29,425 bases of DNA from an uncultured Collinsella sp. (lineage in GTDB: Bacteria > Actinomycetota > Coriobacteriia > Coriobacteriales > Coriobacteriaceae), in NCBI GenBank assembly GCA_937969105.1, contig CALBUZ010000195.1, positions 1-29,425 on the forward strand. The letters are read 5' to 3'. The position numbers were made by a program, and so were the translations under genes. The notes below the pieces were generated by a model. It ran no database searches. It was not told where the DNA came from and worked only from the letters and a program-made list of their open reading frames with translations. Positions 1-7,622 of the stretch are shown here, piece by piece. Position 1 is the first letter of the stretch, and every line of letters starts with the position of its first letter.

Positions 1-466
1 ACCGGACGTCATCCCCATCGATTCATAGTTGAGTCGATATGTCGCCTGTTTCGAGTTCCATATAAAGGACTCGTTAGTTACCGTACAGCCGATAGTCGTA
101 TAGTTTTGTCCCCAAGCGCTGGTAATGAGCGAGTTCGCTATCTTGATCTTGAATTCGCGATAAATAAAAGGACTGTTGTAATAGATAGTCCAAGTTCCAG
201 ATGCGTTGTTGTAGTAACTGTCCCATATCAGGCTGGGTTCATTGGTTTTTTTAATTCCTATTACTGCAACGGTCCCATCCTTAAGCTTGATTTGATGAGA
301 CTGCTCGGGACCTTTCGTTAAATCAAAATCTTGGGTTGCGCCAGAAATTGCGACAGCATCGCTTTCTGCAGCATAAGCAGTCGAAGGGCTAAACGAGAAA
401 CATATCGGTAATATCAAAAGTATCGAGAGGAAAAACGAAGCTTTGAGTGTGCGTAAATAGTAGCAT
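1..466 (-). pseudogene. Partial secreted protein gene, probably frameshifted near its start
   Basis: A minus-strand frame runs without stops from about position 477 to the window edge, giving roughly 150 residues. It begins with a typical signal peptide: a basic RTLK stretch, a hydrophobic core (FFLSILLILPICFSF) and an Ala-Tyr-Ala-Ala cleavage region. A small, aromatic-rich beta-type domain follows, with GTWTIYYNSPFIYREFKI and later SKQATYRL. The layout recalls small secreted proteins of the DUF5626 type, but that is only a memory-based resemblance. No ATG, GTG or TTG lies ahead of the basic stretch in this frame. The nearby ATG at 464-466 is in another frame, and removing one T from the TTT just after it would join the two. 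This suggests a frameshift mutation or a sequencing error. The region is clearly more AT-rich than its neighbours, which hints at transfer. The 3' end lies outside the window. Confidence 0.45.
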
Positions 467-570
467 AGATAAACAGTTTATTATGTAACCTAAAAAGCCC
501 CTATCTGCCCGGCGCCCCTTCAAAGCGTGGGTCCCTGTAGACATCCTCAGCAAGGTAAACGCAGGGATGG

Positions 571-610
571 TCGGGGTGTTCCCCTCAAAATTATTCCGCA
601 GCGCGAAGGC
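571..610 (-). repeat. Half copy of the TCCGCA hairpin element
   Basis: The plus strand shows a stem-like arm ending CCCCTCAAAAT, then two bases, TCCGCA, and the GCGCGAAGG apical-type sequence. This is the same order as the left half of the full elements at 681-797 and 15982-16098. The matching right arm (GAGGAC followed by the complement of the stem) is not found downstream. It looks like a broken copy of the family. The rest of 480-680 shows no gene. Confidence 0.35.
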
Positions 611-680
611 CTCTCGTCTGTGGCTCCGTTGGAGCACAAGATTAAATCAGCGAATGCGATTATCCTGTCGAGGCTGCGCA

Positions 681-797
681 GGTCCCCTTGGGGCTTCCCC
701 TGAAAACAATCCGCAGATCGAATTGCCCCGTCGCGCGAAGCGCACGACGGGGCAATTCATGATCGAGGACGTTTTCAGGGGAAGCCCCAAGGGGACC
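681..797 (-). repeat. Long structured hairpin downstream of thrB (element copy A)
   Basis: A 27-bp outer arm (GGTCCCCTTGGGGCTTCC and onward) is perfectly complementary to the right arm ending at 797. Inside, the left side reads AA-TCC-GCA-GATC and the right side reads AT-GATC-GA-GGA-C. The inner stem (GAATTGCCCCGTCG) is capped by CGCGAAGCG. TCC can pair with GGA and GATC with GATC, leaving a GCA/GA internal loop and an AT bulge. The element starts 23 nt after the thrB stop codon on the transcribed strand and has no U-tract after it. Copies at 6131-6260 and 15982-16098 share the loop bases but not the stem sequences. Confidence 0.75.
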
Positions 798-820
798 GGT
801 GAGAGCAATGAGGCAGGGCG

Positions 821-1702
821 CTACAGGTACTCGATTTGAGCGCCCTCGGTGTCGCACGTCAGAATATGCGTATCACACTTAGGGAACTGCTCACGCAGCT
901 TGACCTGCAGGAACTTTGCCACGATGGTGTCGTCGGTTATAGCCATGAGGGTCGAGCCCGAACCACTGATCCAGATGGTCTTGGCGCCGCCGTTAAGGCA
1001 GGTGTCGCGCACGGCGTTGTAGTCGGGGATGAGGCGGCGACGATAGGGCTCCTGAATGCGGTCGTCATTAGCGGCGGCAATCAGGTCAAGGTCGCCGGTC
1101 TCCAGGCCGCGCGTCATGCCGGCGATGCGGCCCATTTGCCATACGGCGGTGGAGAGTGGAATCTCCTGCGGCACGACCTTGCGCGCCTCGCTCGTATGCA
1201 CCTCGTAGGGCGGAATCACGGTAATAAAACGCAAGCGATCGCTCACCTCGTAGCGCAGGCACTGGGGGAGCGAATCAGTCGGCGTAAAGGAGCAAACGGC
1301 ACCGCCCAGGATGGCAGGGGCGACGTTATCGGGATGGCCCTCGACCTCGGTGGCAATGCGGACGAGCTCGGCGCGGTCGACGGTGTGGCCCGTCAGCGCG
1401 GCGGCCGCCATGATGCCAGCGACGACGCAGGTGGAGCTGGAACCCAGGCCGCGGGCGACGGGCACGTCGGTCTGAATGTCGATGGCAACGGGAAAAGCCG
1501 GCTCGCCCCAGGCGGCCAGAGCATCGACAAAGCTTACATAGACCAGGTTATTCTCGTTTTGGAATTCCTCGGGGCAACCCGTGATGGTGAGCTTGTCGGT
1601 GCGCTCGAAGGTAAAGTGCGAGTAGAGGCTTACGGCCATGCCGAGGGTGTCGTAGCCAATGCCTAGGTTTGCGCTGGTGGCGGGGACGGTGATCTTGATC
1701 AT
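821..1702 (-). CDS. thrB: Homoserine kinase
   Basis: This 293-residue protein phosphorylates homoserine with ATP, the step before threonine synthase in threonine biosynthesis; it is cytoplasmic. It belongs to the GHMP kinase superfamily. The N-terminal motif PATSANLGIGYDTLG is present, the ATP-binding loop reads PVARGLGSSST (residues about 81-91), EGHPDNVAPAILGG follows, and a C-terminal ISGSGST motif near residue 245 completes the family signature. Length is normal for bacterial ThrB. The start ATG is preceded by AGGAGG at good spacing. It lies downstream of thrC on the same strand, separated by 207 bases that hold a long hairpin, so the two are probably co-transcribed with something regulatory or processing-related between them. 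A structured repeat follows the stop codon. Confidence 0.95.
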   Translation of the reverse strand: MIKITVPATSANLGIGYDTLGMAVSLYSHFTFERTDKLTITGCPEEFQNENNLVYVSFVDALAAWGEPAFPVAIDIQTDVPVARGLGSSSTCVVAGIMAAAALTGHTVDRAELVRIATEVEGHPDNVAPAILGGAVCSFTPTDSLPQCLRYEVSDRLRFITVIPPYEVHTSEARKVVPQEIPLSTAVWQMGRIAGMTRGLETGDLDLIAAANDDRIQEPYRRRLIPDYNAVRDTCLNGGAKTIWISGSGSTLMAITDDTIVAKFLQVKLREQFPKCDTHILTCDTEGAQIEYL

Positions 1703-1721
1703 TGTTGTTGGTCCTCCTGGG

Positions 1722-1832
1722 GGTCGGTTTCACGCTTGCTCCGCTGCTCGGACAGTCCTGCTCGCACGAAGGCCACATTTAGTGGCCTTCGGCTCGTGCG
1801 GAACTCGCGACGGAGCAAGCGTGAAACCGACC
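1722..1832 (-). repeat. Long hairpin between thrC and thrB
   Basis: Two perfect 22-bp arms at 1722-1743 and 1811-1832 (GGTCGGTTTCACGCTTGC onward) enclose a second stem, CGAAGGCCAC at 1767-1776 with GTGGCCTTCG at 1782-1791, and an ATTTA loop. The outer arm ends a few bases before the AGGAGG ribosome binding site of thrB. The plus strand also contains GTCC and TGCGGAAC at places resembling the loop bases of the 3'-hairpin family, but bulge sizes and orientation differ. It could be an intercistronic stabiliser, processing site or attenuator; there is no U-tract, so simple termination is unlikely. Confidence 0.7.
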
Positions 1833-1909
1833 TACGCCGTCTCCTCACCGCGCTGGGGAGCCAAATTAAAAGAAAGTGCGCCGGCTTTCGCCAGCGCCTT
1901 ATATGGGGT

Positions 1910-3427
1910 TTAGTTGGTTGCCATCTTTTTTGCAGCCTGCTCTACGTAGCTGGCCATCTCATCGACGTCGCAGACGTCTTCGAAGCGGACGGGCTTGGAC
2001 TCGAGTTCGGCGAGCTGTGCCGGGGCGACCGTGTTGGTTGCCTGCTCGAGCACGTGCATGGCCTCAAAGTCGTCCTCGGGAACGTCGAGGCCCAGGGCGT
2101 CGCAGCAGGCGCGCGGGAACTTGTAGGGGCTGGCGGTCGAAAGTAGCACGCGGGCCTTGACGCCCTCGGCGGGAGCGACCTTTTCGAAGACGTGATAGCC
2201 GCAAGCGGTGTGCGGGTCAATCACGTAGCCGTTTGCATCCCAGCAGCTCTTGATGGCAGTGCGGACCTCGTCCTCGCTGGCCCAGCCGCAGCCAAACACG
2301 CTCTGGATCTTGGCCAGCAGCTCGGCGGGCACCTCGTAGCGGCCGGTCTGGGCAAGCTGCTCCATAAGGCCGGCAACGAGCTCGCAGTCGCCGTCGGACA
2401 GGAAGTACAACATGCGCTCCAGGTTGGAGCTGATAAGGATGTCCATCGACGGCGAGATGGTCGTGAAGAACGGACGGTTGCGGTCGTAAACGCCGGTGGT
2501 CAGGAAGTCGGCCAGAACGTTGTTCTTGTCGCTCGCGACGATGAGCTTGGCGACGGGCAGACCCATGCGCTTGGCATAGTAGCCGGCCAGGATGTCGCCA
2601 AAGTTGCCGGTGGGCACACAGAACTCTACGGCGTCGCCAGCCTCGATAGCGCCGGCGCGCAGCAGCTGCGCATAGGCGGCAAAGTAGTAGACGACCTGCG
2701 GTACCAGACGGCCGACATTGATAGAGTTGGCGCTCGAAAGCACCGTGCCGGCGGCTTCCAGGCGCTCGGCAAGCTCCTTATCGGCAAAGATGCGCTTGAC
2801 GGCGCTCTGGGCGTCGTCAAAGTTGCCGCGGATGCCGCAGACGGCGACGTTGTCGCCCTCCTGCGTGGACATCTGCAGGTTCTGGACGCGGCTAACCTTG
2901 CCCTCGGGATAAAAGACGGTGATGCCCGTGCCCGGAGCGTCGGCAAAACCGGCGAGCGCAGCCTTGCCCGTGTCGCCCGATGTGGCGGTGACAATCATAA
3001 TGCGCTCGGCGCCGCCGTCCTTGGCGGAAGTGCGGGCCATCAGACGGGGGAGCATCTGCAGGGCGACGTCCTTGAAGGCGCTTGTAGGGCCGCCAAAGAG
3101 TTCCATCACATAGGTCTGAGGGGCGTCAACACCCGGCGCAGCGTCGAGTTTGACGAGCGGCGTAACCTCTTCACTCGCGAACGTGCCGCGGTATGCCTCG
3201 TCGACACACGCCGAAATTTCTTCGGCCGTGTAATCATTCAGTAACATTCCCAACACATCTTGAGCGATTTCAAAGTACGATTTAGCTGCAAGCGAGCTGA
3301 TATCGACCTGCTGGGTGCCGAGCTCGTCCGAGACAAACAAACCCCCGTCGGGAGCGATGCCGGTACGGATTGCCACCTTACTTGAGCACGATAAAGTGCG
3401 TCCTCGTGTACTATGATAAGTTCCCAT
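1910..3427 (-). CDS. thrC: Threonine synthase
   Basis: This is a pyridoxal-phosphate enzyme that converts O-phosphohomoserine to threonine and phosphate, the last step of threonine synthesis. The protein is 505 residues from the chosen start, the size of the long ThrC type. It begins MGTYHSTRG, as family members do. The PLP-binding lysine is K119 in the motif GGPTSAFKDVALQ. A phosphate-binding region (TATSGDTGKAAL) and a Gly/Asn loop (VPTGNFGDILAGYYAKRMG) follow. A longer frame extends 15 codons upstream to 3472, but the Met at 3427 is favoured because GAGGAG sits 9 bases before it and because homologous proteins start there. It is divergent from lysC, with about 100 bases between the two starts. 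thrB follows downstream. Confidence 0.95.
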   Translation of the reverse strand: MGTYHSTRGRTLSCSSKVAIRTGIAPDGGLFVSDELGTQQVDISSLAAKSYFEIAQDVLGMLLNDYTAEEISACVDEAYRGTFASEEVTPLVKLDAAPGVDAPQTYVMELFGGPTSAFKDVALQMLPRLMARTSAKDGGAERIMIVTATSGDTGKAALAGFADAPGTGITVFYPEGKVSRVQNLQMSTQEGDNVAVCGIRGNFDDAQSAVKRIFADKELAERLEAAGTVLSSANSINVGRLVPQVVYYFAAYAQLLRAGAIEAGDAVEFCVPTGNFGDILAGYYAKRMGLPVAKLIVASDKNNVLADFLTTGVYDRNRPFFTTISPSMDILISSNLERMLYFLSDGDCELVAGLMEQLAQTGRYEVPAELLAKIQSVFGCGWASEDEVRTAIKSCWDANGYVIDPHTACGYHVFEKVAPAEGVKARVLLSTASPYKFPRACCDALGLDVPEDDFEAMHVLEQATNTVAPAQLAELESKPVRFEDVCDVDEMASYVEQAAKKMATN

Positions 3428-3530
3428 ATAACACTGCTCCTCGGATGCCTTGGTCCCAATCGGTGAAACCATGGTATCAGAGCACGCAAAATAGGTTCGC
3501 AGAGGCTTTTAGAAAGGTAACCTCCAGCCC

Positions 3531-4919
3531 ATGATTAAGATTGCCAAGTTTGGCGGCTCGTCGGTCGCCGACGCCGAACACTTCAAGAAGATCAAGGCCA
3601 TCGTCGATGCCGACTCTGCCCGCCGTTTTGTGGTGGTTTCTGCCTGCGGTCGCCGCTTTAAGGGCGACACCAAGGTGACCGACCTGCTCTACCTGGTTAA
3701 CGCGCACGTTAAGTATCACGTGTCGTGCGAGGAGTTGCTCGAGGACATTGGCCAGCGCTATTTTGATATTGCTGACGAGCTGGAGCTTACCTATCCCATC
3801 CGCGAGGAGTTCGCGGCCTTTGCCGAGCGCGCCCGCTCGGGCGGTTACTCCACCGAGGAGCTTGTGAGCCGCGGTGAGTACTTCACCGCCCGCCTGATGG
3901 CCGAGTACCTGGGCCTGCCGTTCCTGGATGCCGCGACGGTCGTTGCGTTCCATCACGACGGTACGCTCAGCATGAACCGCACCTCCGAGCTGGTGCAGGA
4001 GTACGGTCAGCAGGGCGGCTTTGTTATGCCCGGTTTCTACGGCGCGACGCGTGAGGGCCAGATCAAGCTGCTCGATCGTGGCGGCGGCGATATCTCGGGC
4101 TCGATTTTGGCTAAGTGCCTGGGCGCCGACCTTTACGAGAACTGGACCGACGTCTCGGGTTTCTATTCTGCGGATCCGCGTATTGTTCCGGAGGCTCAGC
4201 CCATTGCGCGCGTTACCTACGAGGAGCTGCGCGAGCTTTCGTACATGGGCGCAAGCGTCCTGCACGAGGAAGCCGTGTTCCCCGTGCGCGAGGCAGGCAT
4301 TCCGCTGGTCATCAAGAACACCAATGCGCCGCAGGACCCCGGCACCATCATTAGCGAGACGGCTGATGAAGGCGAGGCGGAGCCCATCATTACCGGCGTG
4401 ACCGGCAAGCGCGGTTTTGTCGCCATCAACGTCGCCCGCGACCGCACCAAGCCCCGCGTCGGCTTTATGCGCCGTGCGCTTTCGGTGTTCGAGCGCTATG
4501 ACGTTTCCGTCGAGCACATGCCCACCGGTGTCGACCGCTTTGGCGCCGTGGTGCAGGAGCGGGACGTTCACGATTCACTGTACTCGCTCGTGGGCGACAT
4601 TCAGCAGGAGGTCGAGCCGCTCGAGATCGAGGTTGTCGAGGGTCTGGCACTTATCGCGACCGTCGGCCGTAACCTGCGCGGTCGTGCCGGCATCTCGGGC
4701 CACCTGTTTGGCATGCTTGGCCAGGCTGGCGTGAGCGTGCGTATGATTTCGCAGAGCTGCGACGAGATCAATATCATCATCGGTGTGGAGGAGAAGGACT
4801 TTGATCTGGCGATTCAGACCATTTACCGCGCCTTCTCCGACGAGAACGGCATTGTGAAGGTCTCCGATCTGGAGGCTCCCGCGCCGGTCGATCCCGCTCT
4901 GGTCGCGCTCCACAAGTAG
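3531..4919 (+). CDS. lysC: Aspartate kinase
   Basis: This enzyme phosphorylates aspartate with ATP, the first committed step towards lysine, threonine and methionine. The 462-residue protein has the N-terminal kinase signature KFGGSS (residues 6-11), then VVVSACG. A later nucleotide and substrate region reads LLDRGGGDISGSILAKCLGA. Two C-terminal ACT-type regulatory domains follow: one around SVEHMPTGVDRF, one around LALIATVGRNLRGRAGISG and SQSCDEINIIIGV. The ACT domains imply feedback inhibition by lysine and/or threonine. It is a monofunctional enzyme with no homoserine dehydrogenase fusion. It starts at an ATG preceded by a weak AAAGG. Thr-pathway genes lie divergently upstream and asd lies downstream on the same strand, beyond a terminator-like hairpin. 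Confidence 0.95.
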   Translation: MIKIAKFGGSSVADAEHFKKIKAIVDADSARRFVVVSACGRRFKGDTKVTDLLYLVNAHVKYHVSCEELLEDIGQRYFDIADELELTYPIREEFAAFAERARSGGYSTEELVSRGEYFTARLMAEYLGLPFLDAATVVAFHHDGTLSMNRTSELVQEYGQQGGFVMPGFYGATREGQIKLLDRGGGDISGSILAKCLGADLYENWTDVSGFYSADPRIVPEAQPIARVTYEELRELSYMGASVLHEEAVFPVREAGIPLVIKNTNAPQDPGTIISETADEGEAEPIITGVTGKRGFVAINVARDRTKPRVGFMRRALSVFERYDVSVEHMPTGVDRFGAVVQERDVHDSLYSLVGDIQQEVEPLEIEVVEGLALIATVGRNLRGRAGISGHLFGMLGQAGVSVRMISQSCDEINIIIGVEEKDFDLAIQTIYRAFSDENGIVKVSDLEAPAPVDPALVALHK

Positions 4920-4991
4920 CTGCTATCCCAGTAGATTTTTGGACTTGCCTCAAAAATCTATGGCGGGGCGTTTCGTTTCGGTTTCGTTTCG

Positions 4992-5024
4992 ACGGGGCGG
5001 GTTTCGTGCCCGCCCCGTTCTTGT
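4992..5024 (+). terminator. Terminator-like hairpin after lysC
   Basis: A 10-bp GC stem, ACGGGGCGGG at 4992-5001 with CCCGCCCCGT at 5009-5018, has a 7-nt loop and is followed by TCTTGT, a weak U-rich tail. A smaller AT-rich hairpin (AGATTTTTG / CAAAAATCT, 4933-4959) comes just before it. It lies between lysC and asd and may make their transcription partly separate. Confidence 0.6.
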
Positions 5025-5092
5025 ATACACTGGCAACAATAATCGGCCTGCTTGGCGTGCGGGCAAAAGCCACAACCTTTAAAGGGGGAAGC

Positions 5093-6118
5093 ATGAAACA
5101 GTACACGGTTGCTATTTTGGGCGCGACGGGAGCCGTGGGCACCCAGATGCTCGAGTGCCTCAACGAGCAGGAGTTCCCGGTTGGCAAGCTCAAGCTGCTG
5201 GCGAGCGCGCGTTCTGCGGGCAAGACCGTCGAGTTCCGTGGCGAGCAGATCGTGATCGAAGAGGCTTGTCCCGAGGCCTTTGAGGGCTGTGACATTGTGC
5301 TTGGAGCTGCCGGCGACGACATCGCGAAGGAGCTACTGCCCGAGGCCGTCAAGCGCGGCGCCGTCGTGGTCGACAACAGCCATGCCTTCCGCATGGATCC
5401 CGAGGTGCCGCTGGTTGTGCCCGAGATCAATGCCGACGACATCAAGTGGCATCACGGCCTTATCGCCAACCCCAACTGCGCGACCATTATCGGCCTGGTT
5501 CCCACGTGGCCGCTGCATCAGCTCGCTGGCGTGAAACGCATGATCGTCTCGACGTACCAGGCGGCTTCGGGTGCTGGCGCCCCCGGTATGGCCGAGCTCG
5601 AGGCTCAGCTGGCCGCCCTGGGCCGTGGCGAGGAGATTCCCGAGCCGCGCGCGTTTGCCGCCCAGCTCGCGAGCAACCTGATTCCGCAGATTGGCGGCGT
5701 CAAGGAGGAGGGCTTTACCTCCGAGGAGATGAAGTTGCAAAACGAGGGCCGCAAGATCATGCATCTGCCCGAGCTGCGCGTGAACTGCACCTGTGTGCGC
5801 GTGCCCGTGCTGCGCTCGCACTCCGAGAGCATCACGCTTGAGTTCGAGCGCGACATCACGGTGGAAGAGGCCCGTGCCGCGCTGGCTGCCGCTCCGGGTG
5901 TCAAGCTAGTTGACGACATGAGCGCCGAGGATGCGCACGACCGCTTCCCCATGCCGATGGACACCTCCGACCAGGACCTGATTTGGGTCGGTCGCGTACG
6001 CCGCGACATCTCGAACCCCGAGGCCGCGCGTGGCATCACCTTCTGGTGCTGCGGCGACCAAATCCGTAAGGGCGCGGCAACCAACGCCGTCCAGATCGCT
6101 AAGCTGCTCTGCGAGTAG
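5093..6118 (+). CDS. asd: Aspartate-semialdehyde dehydrogenase
   Basis: This enzyme reduces aspartyl phosphate to aspartate semialdehyde with NADPH, the step after LysC, so lysC and asd encode consecutive reactions. The protein is 341 residues, standard for the family. The N-terminal Rossmann motif is GATGAVG (residues 10-16). The catalytic cysteine is C129 in ANPNCATIIGL. A substrate-binding region with QAASGAGAPGM follows, and LRSHSES supplies the conserved histidine. The frame is open further upstream to 5006, but the ATG at 5093 is chosen because AAGGGGGAAGC precedes it and homologues start with this Rossmann strand. A structured hairpin element begins 12 nt after the stop. Confidence 0.95.
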   Translation: MKQYTVAILGATGAVGTQMLECLNEQEFPVGKLKLLASARSAGKTVEFRGEQIVIEEACPEAFEGCDIVLGAAGDDIAKELLPEAVKRGAVVVDNSHAFRMDPEVPLVVPEINADDIKWHHGLIANPNCATIIGLVPTWPLHQLAGVKRMIVSTYQAASGAGAPGMAELEAQLAALGRGEEIPEPRAFAAQLASNLIPQIGGVKEEGFTSEEMKLQNEGRKIMHLPELRVNCTCVRVPVLRSHSESITLEFERDITVEEARAALAAAPGVKLVDDMSAEDAHDRFPMPMDTSDQDLIWVGRVRRDISNPEAARGITFWCCGDQIRKGAATNAVQIAKLLCE

Positions 6119-6130
6119 TGTGACCTGTCC

Positions 6131-6260
6131 GGCGGGGGCCGGGCTTGGTTTTCAGAACGTCCTCGACCATGTGTGGCGCCTTGTCCTGCTCCTTCGGAGC
6201 CGCGGACAAGGCGCCACACTGGTCTGCGGAGTGTTCTGAAAACCAAGCCCGGCCCCCGCC
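6131..6260 (+). repeat. Long structured hairpin downstream of asd (element copy B)
   Basis: The outer arms are 28 bp (GGCGGGGGCCGGGCTTGG and onward, with its complement ending at 6260). Read on the minus strand, the inner order is AC-TCC-GCA-GACC, an inner stem of about 16 bp, then AT-GGTC-GA-GGA-C. This is exactly the arrangement of copies A and C, with entirely different stem bases. Relative to the upstream gene (asd, plus strand) its orientation is the same as that of the other copies relative to theirs. The apex is CTCCTTCGGAG. No U-tract follows. Confidence 0.75.
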
Positions 6261-6475
6261 TGCGGTGACGCTGCTGCAAGCGACCTGCGATGGGGCCGTT
6301 GTTGGTTGGGGCCGCTGGGCTGATGTGGGGGCACGTGGCTGTTGCGGGCCCTGATCCCGGCGGCGGCTTCGGCGCTTTGCGCCTGCCGCCTTGGGGGACT
6401 GTGGGGCACGGCCGGCAGCTGCGGCGCGTTCGCGCTTGCTGCCTGGGGTGACTTTGGGATTGGGGCGAATCGGGG
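6261..6475. other. GC-rich intergenic stretch, no gene seen
   Basis: This stretch contains small GC-rich hairpins, for example GGCGC-TTT-GCGCC flanked by GCCGCC near 6360-6392. There is no reading frame with a credible start, ribosome binding site or family signature. Together with 6476-6815 it makes the longest gene-free stretch in the window. Confidence 0.5.
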
Positions 6476-6649
6476 TCTAATACTTTTCCCGTGAAGTGAA
6501 CGACCTTATTTGGACCCCCGAAGCATTGGCATATTTTGACCGCTATTTCCTGCGGTTTTGCAGTGCGAATCCTGCGGTTTTGCGGTCTAAAGGTGTGGAT
6601 GCTCTGGGGCTTCGTTTTTACTCGTTCACTTCTCGGGAAAAGTATTAGA
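6476..6649. mobile_element. MITE-like element with 28-bp terminal inverted repeats
   Basis: The left end TCTAATACTTTTCCCG-T-GAAGTGAACGA (6476-6503) is the near-perfect reverse complement of the right end at 6622-6649, with one mismatch. The 118 bases between them are themselves partly palindromic (CGAAGC near 6520 against GGGGCTTCG near 6606; GACCGC against GCGGTC) and contain a repeated CCTGCGGTTTTGC. There is no coding frame and no clear target-site duplication. The structure fits a non-autonomous miniature transposable element, or a large structured regulatory region. The match to any named family is unknown. Confidence 0.5.
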
Positions 6650-6815
6650 GCTCAGCTCGCGGGGGTACCGCCCTGGCGTCGAAGCTCCGCGTCTTCTTCG
6701 CTTGATTGGGAAAAACAGCCTCGCTGAAGTAATTGCGAGCCCGCCCGGACGTATCTGCGGGGGTTGCCTGCACAGTTCGCGGTATTATGTTGCGGAGTTT
6801 TGAAAGGAGCCGCTG

Positions 6816-7394
6816 GTGGTCACGACGACGTATGCTTCGCCTTTGGGCGAAATCTTGCTTGCCGCTGATGGCCGCGGTTTGACAGGGCTTTGGTTTGAGG
6901 GGCAGGAGCATTTTGGCTCTACGCTGCTCAAAGAAGATATGGAGCATGTCGAGGGTTCCGATGCGGTTTCTGGTGCTGGCGGGATGTCTTCGGTGAATCC
7001 GGCAAACGGTGCTGCCTCGTCGGTACTTGAGCGTTCTTGGGCTTGGTTGAATGCTTATTTTGCGGGGCAGGAGCCTCGGTTTACGCCGCCGTTGCATATG
7101 ATTGGCACGGCATTTCAGCGTGAGGTTTGGTTTGAGCTGCTCTCTATCCCGCGTGGCGAGGTCGCTACGTATGGCGAGATCGCCCAGCGTGTTGCGGCTC
7201 GACATCGTGTGCCGGGAAATGAAGCGCCCGTTGTATCTCCTCGCGCGGTGGGGGCTGCGGTCGCTTGCAACCCTATTTCGATCATCGTGCCGTGCCATCG
7301 CGTGGTGGCAGCCGACGGATCGCTCAACGGATATGCCGGCGGGCTTGATCGCAAGGAGTGGCTGCTGCGGCTTGAGGGCGCGTACGAGGAGTAA
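6816..7394 (+). CDS. ogt: Methylated-DNA--protein-cysteine methyltransferase
   Basis: This is a suicide DNA-repair protein that transfers the methyl or alkyl group from O6-alkylguanine to its own cysteine. It is 192 residues. The active-site motif is IIVPCHRV with acceptor C160, followed by NGYAGGLDRKEWLL, which is the conserved C-terminal helix region. The N-terminal domain is a short ASPLGEILLAADGRGLTGLWF unit with a poorly conserved linker (residues about 40-75) before the catalytic domain. The start is GTG with AAAGGAG eight bases upstream. A TATTAT at 6783-6788 could be a -10 element, but no good -35 is visible. The gene stands alone; the two-component genes start 228 bases later. The symbol could also be written ada or mgmT; the protein lacks an AraC-type domain. 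Confidence 0.92.
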   Translation: MVTTTYASPLGEILLAADGRGLTGLWFEGQEHFGSTLLKEDMEHVEGSDAVSGAGGMSSVNPANGAASSVLERSWAWLNAYFAGQEPRFTPPLHMIGTAFQREVWFELLSIPRGEVATYGEIAQRVAARHRVPGNEAPVVSPRAVGAAVACNPISIIVPCHRVVAADGSLNGYAGGLDRKEWLLRLEGAYEE

Positions 7395-7421
7395 CGCTCG
7401 AACACTTTGCATAACTAGGAC

Positions 7422-7495
7422 GCCGCGAAAGGACGAGTCGCTGTCTTTTCGCGGTCGGCATGCGTCCAGGCGCTCGGCGTCAGCGCCTTAAGTTT
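7422..7495 (+). terminator. Two hairpins after ogt
   Basis: CCGCGAAAGGAC and GTCTTTTCGCGG (7422-7453) form a 12-bp stem with one G-T pair. GGCGCT / AGCGCC (near 7470-7487) is followed by TTAAGTTT. Either could end ogt transcription; neither has a strong U-run. The remaining bases up to 7622 hold only short dyads such as GCAGCTAAGGCTGC. Confidence 0.4.
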
Positions 7496-7622
7496 GGCTA
7501 AGCCATATCCTGCGTATTTGAAAACGCGCAGGTTGAGCAGCTAAGGCTGCGCTAAGGCGGCTGACGGTGCGCTATCATCGGCAGTATCGAAACTTGTATA
7601 GCCGTGCGCCAAAGGAGCAACC

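Noticed and set aside
3477..4571. 364-residue minus-strand open frame opposite lysC, and a similar frame at 18426-19865 opposite the M18 gene
   Set aside because: Both are shadows of well-conserved genes; translations are Ala/Gly/Val/His/Arg-rich and show no motifs.
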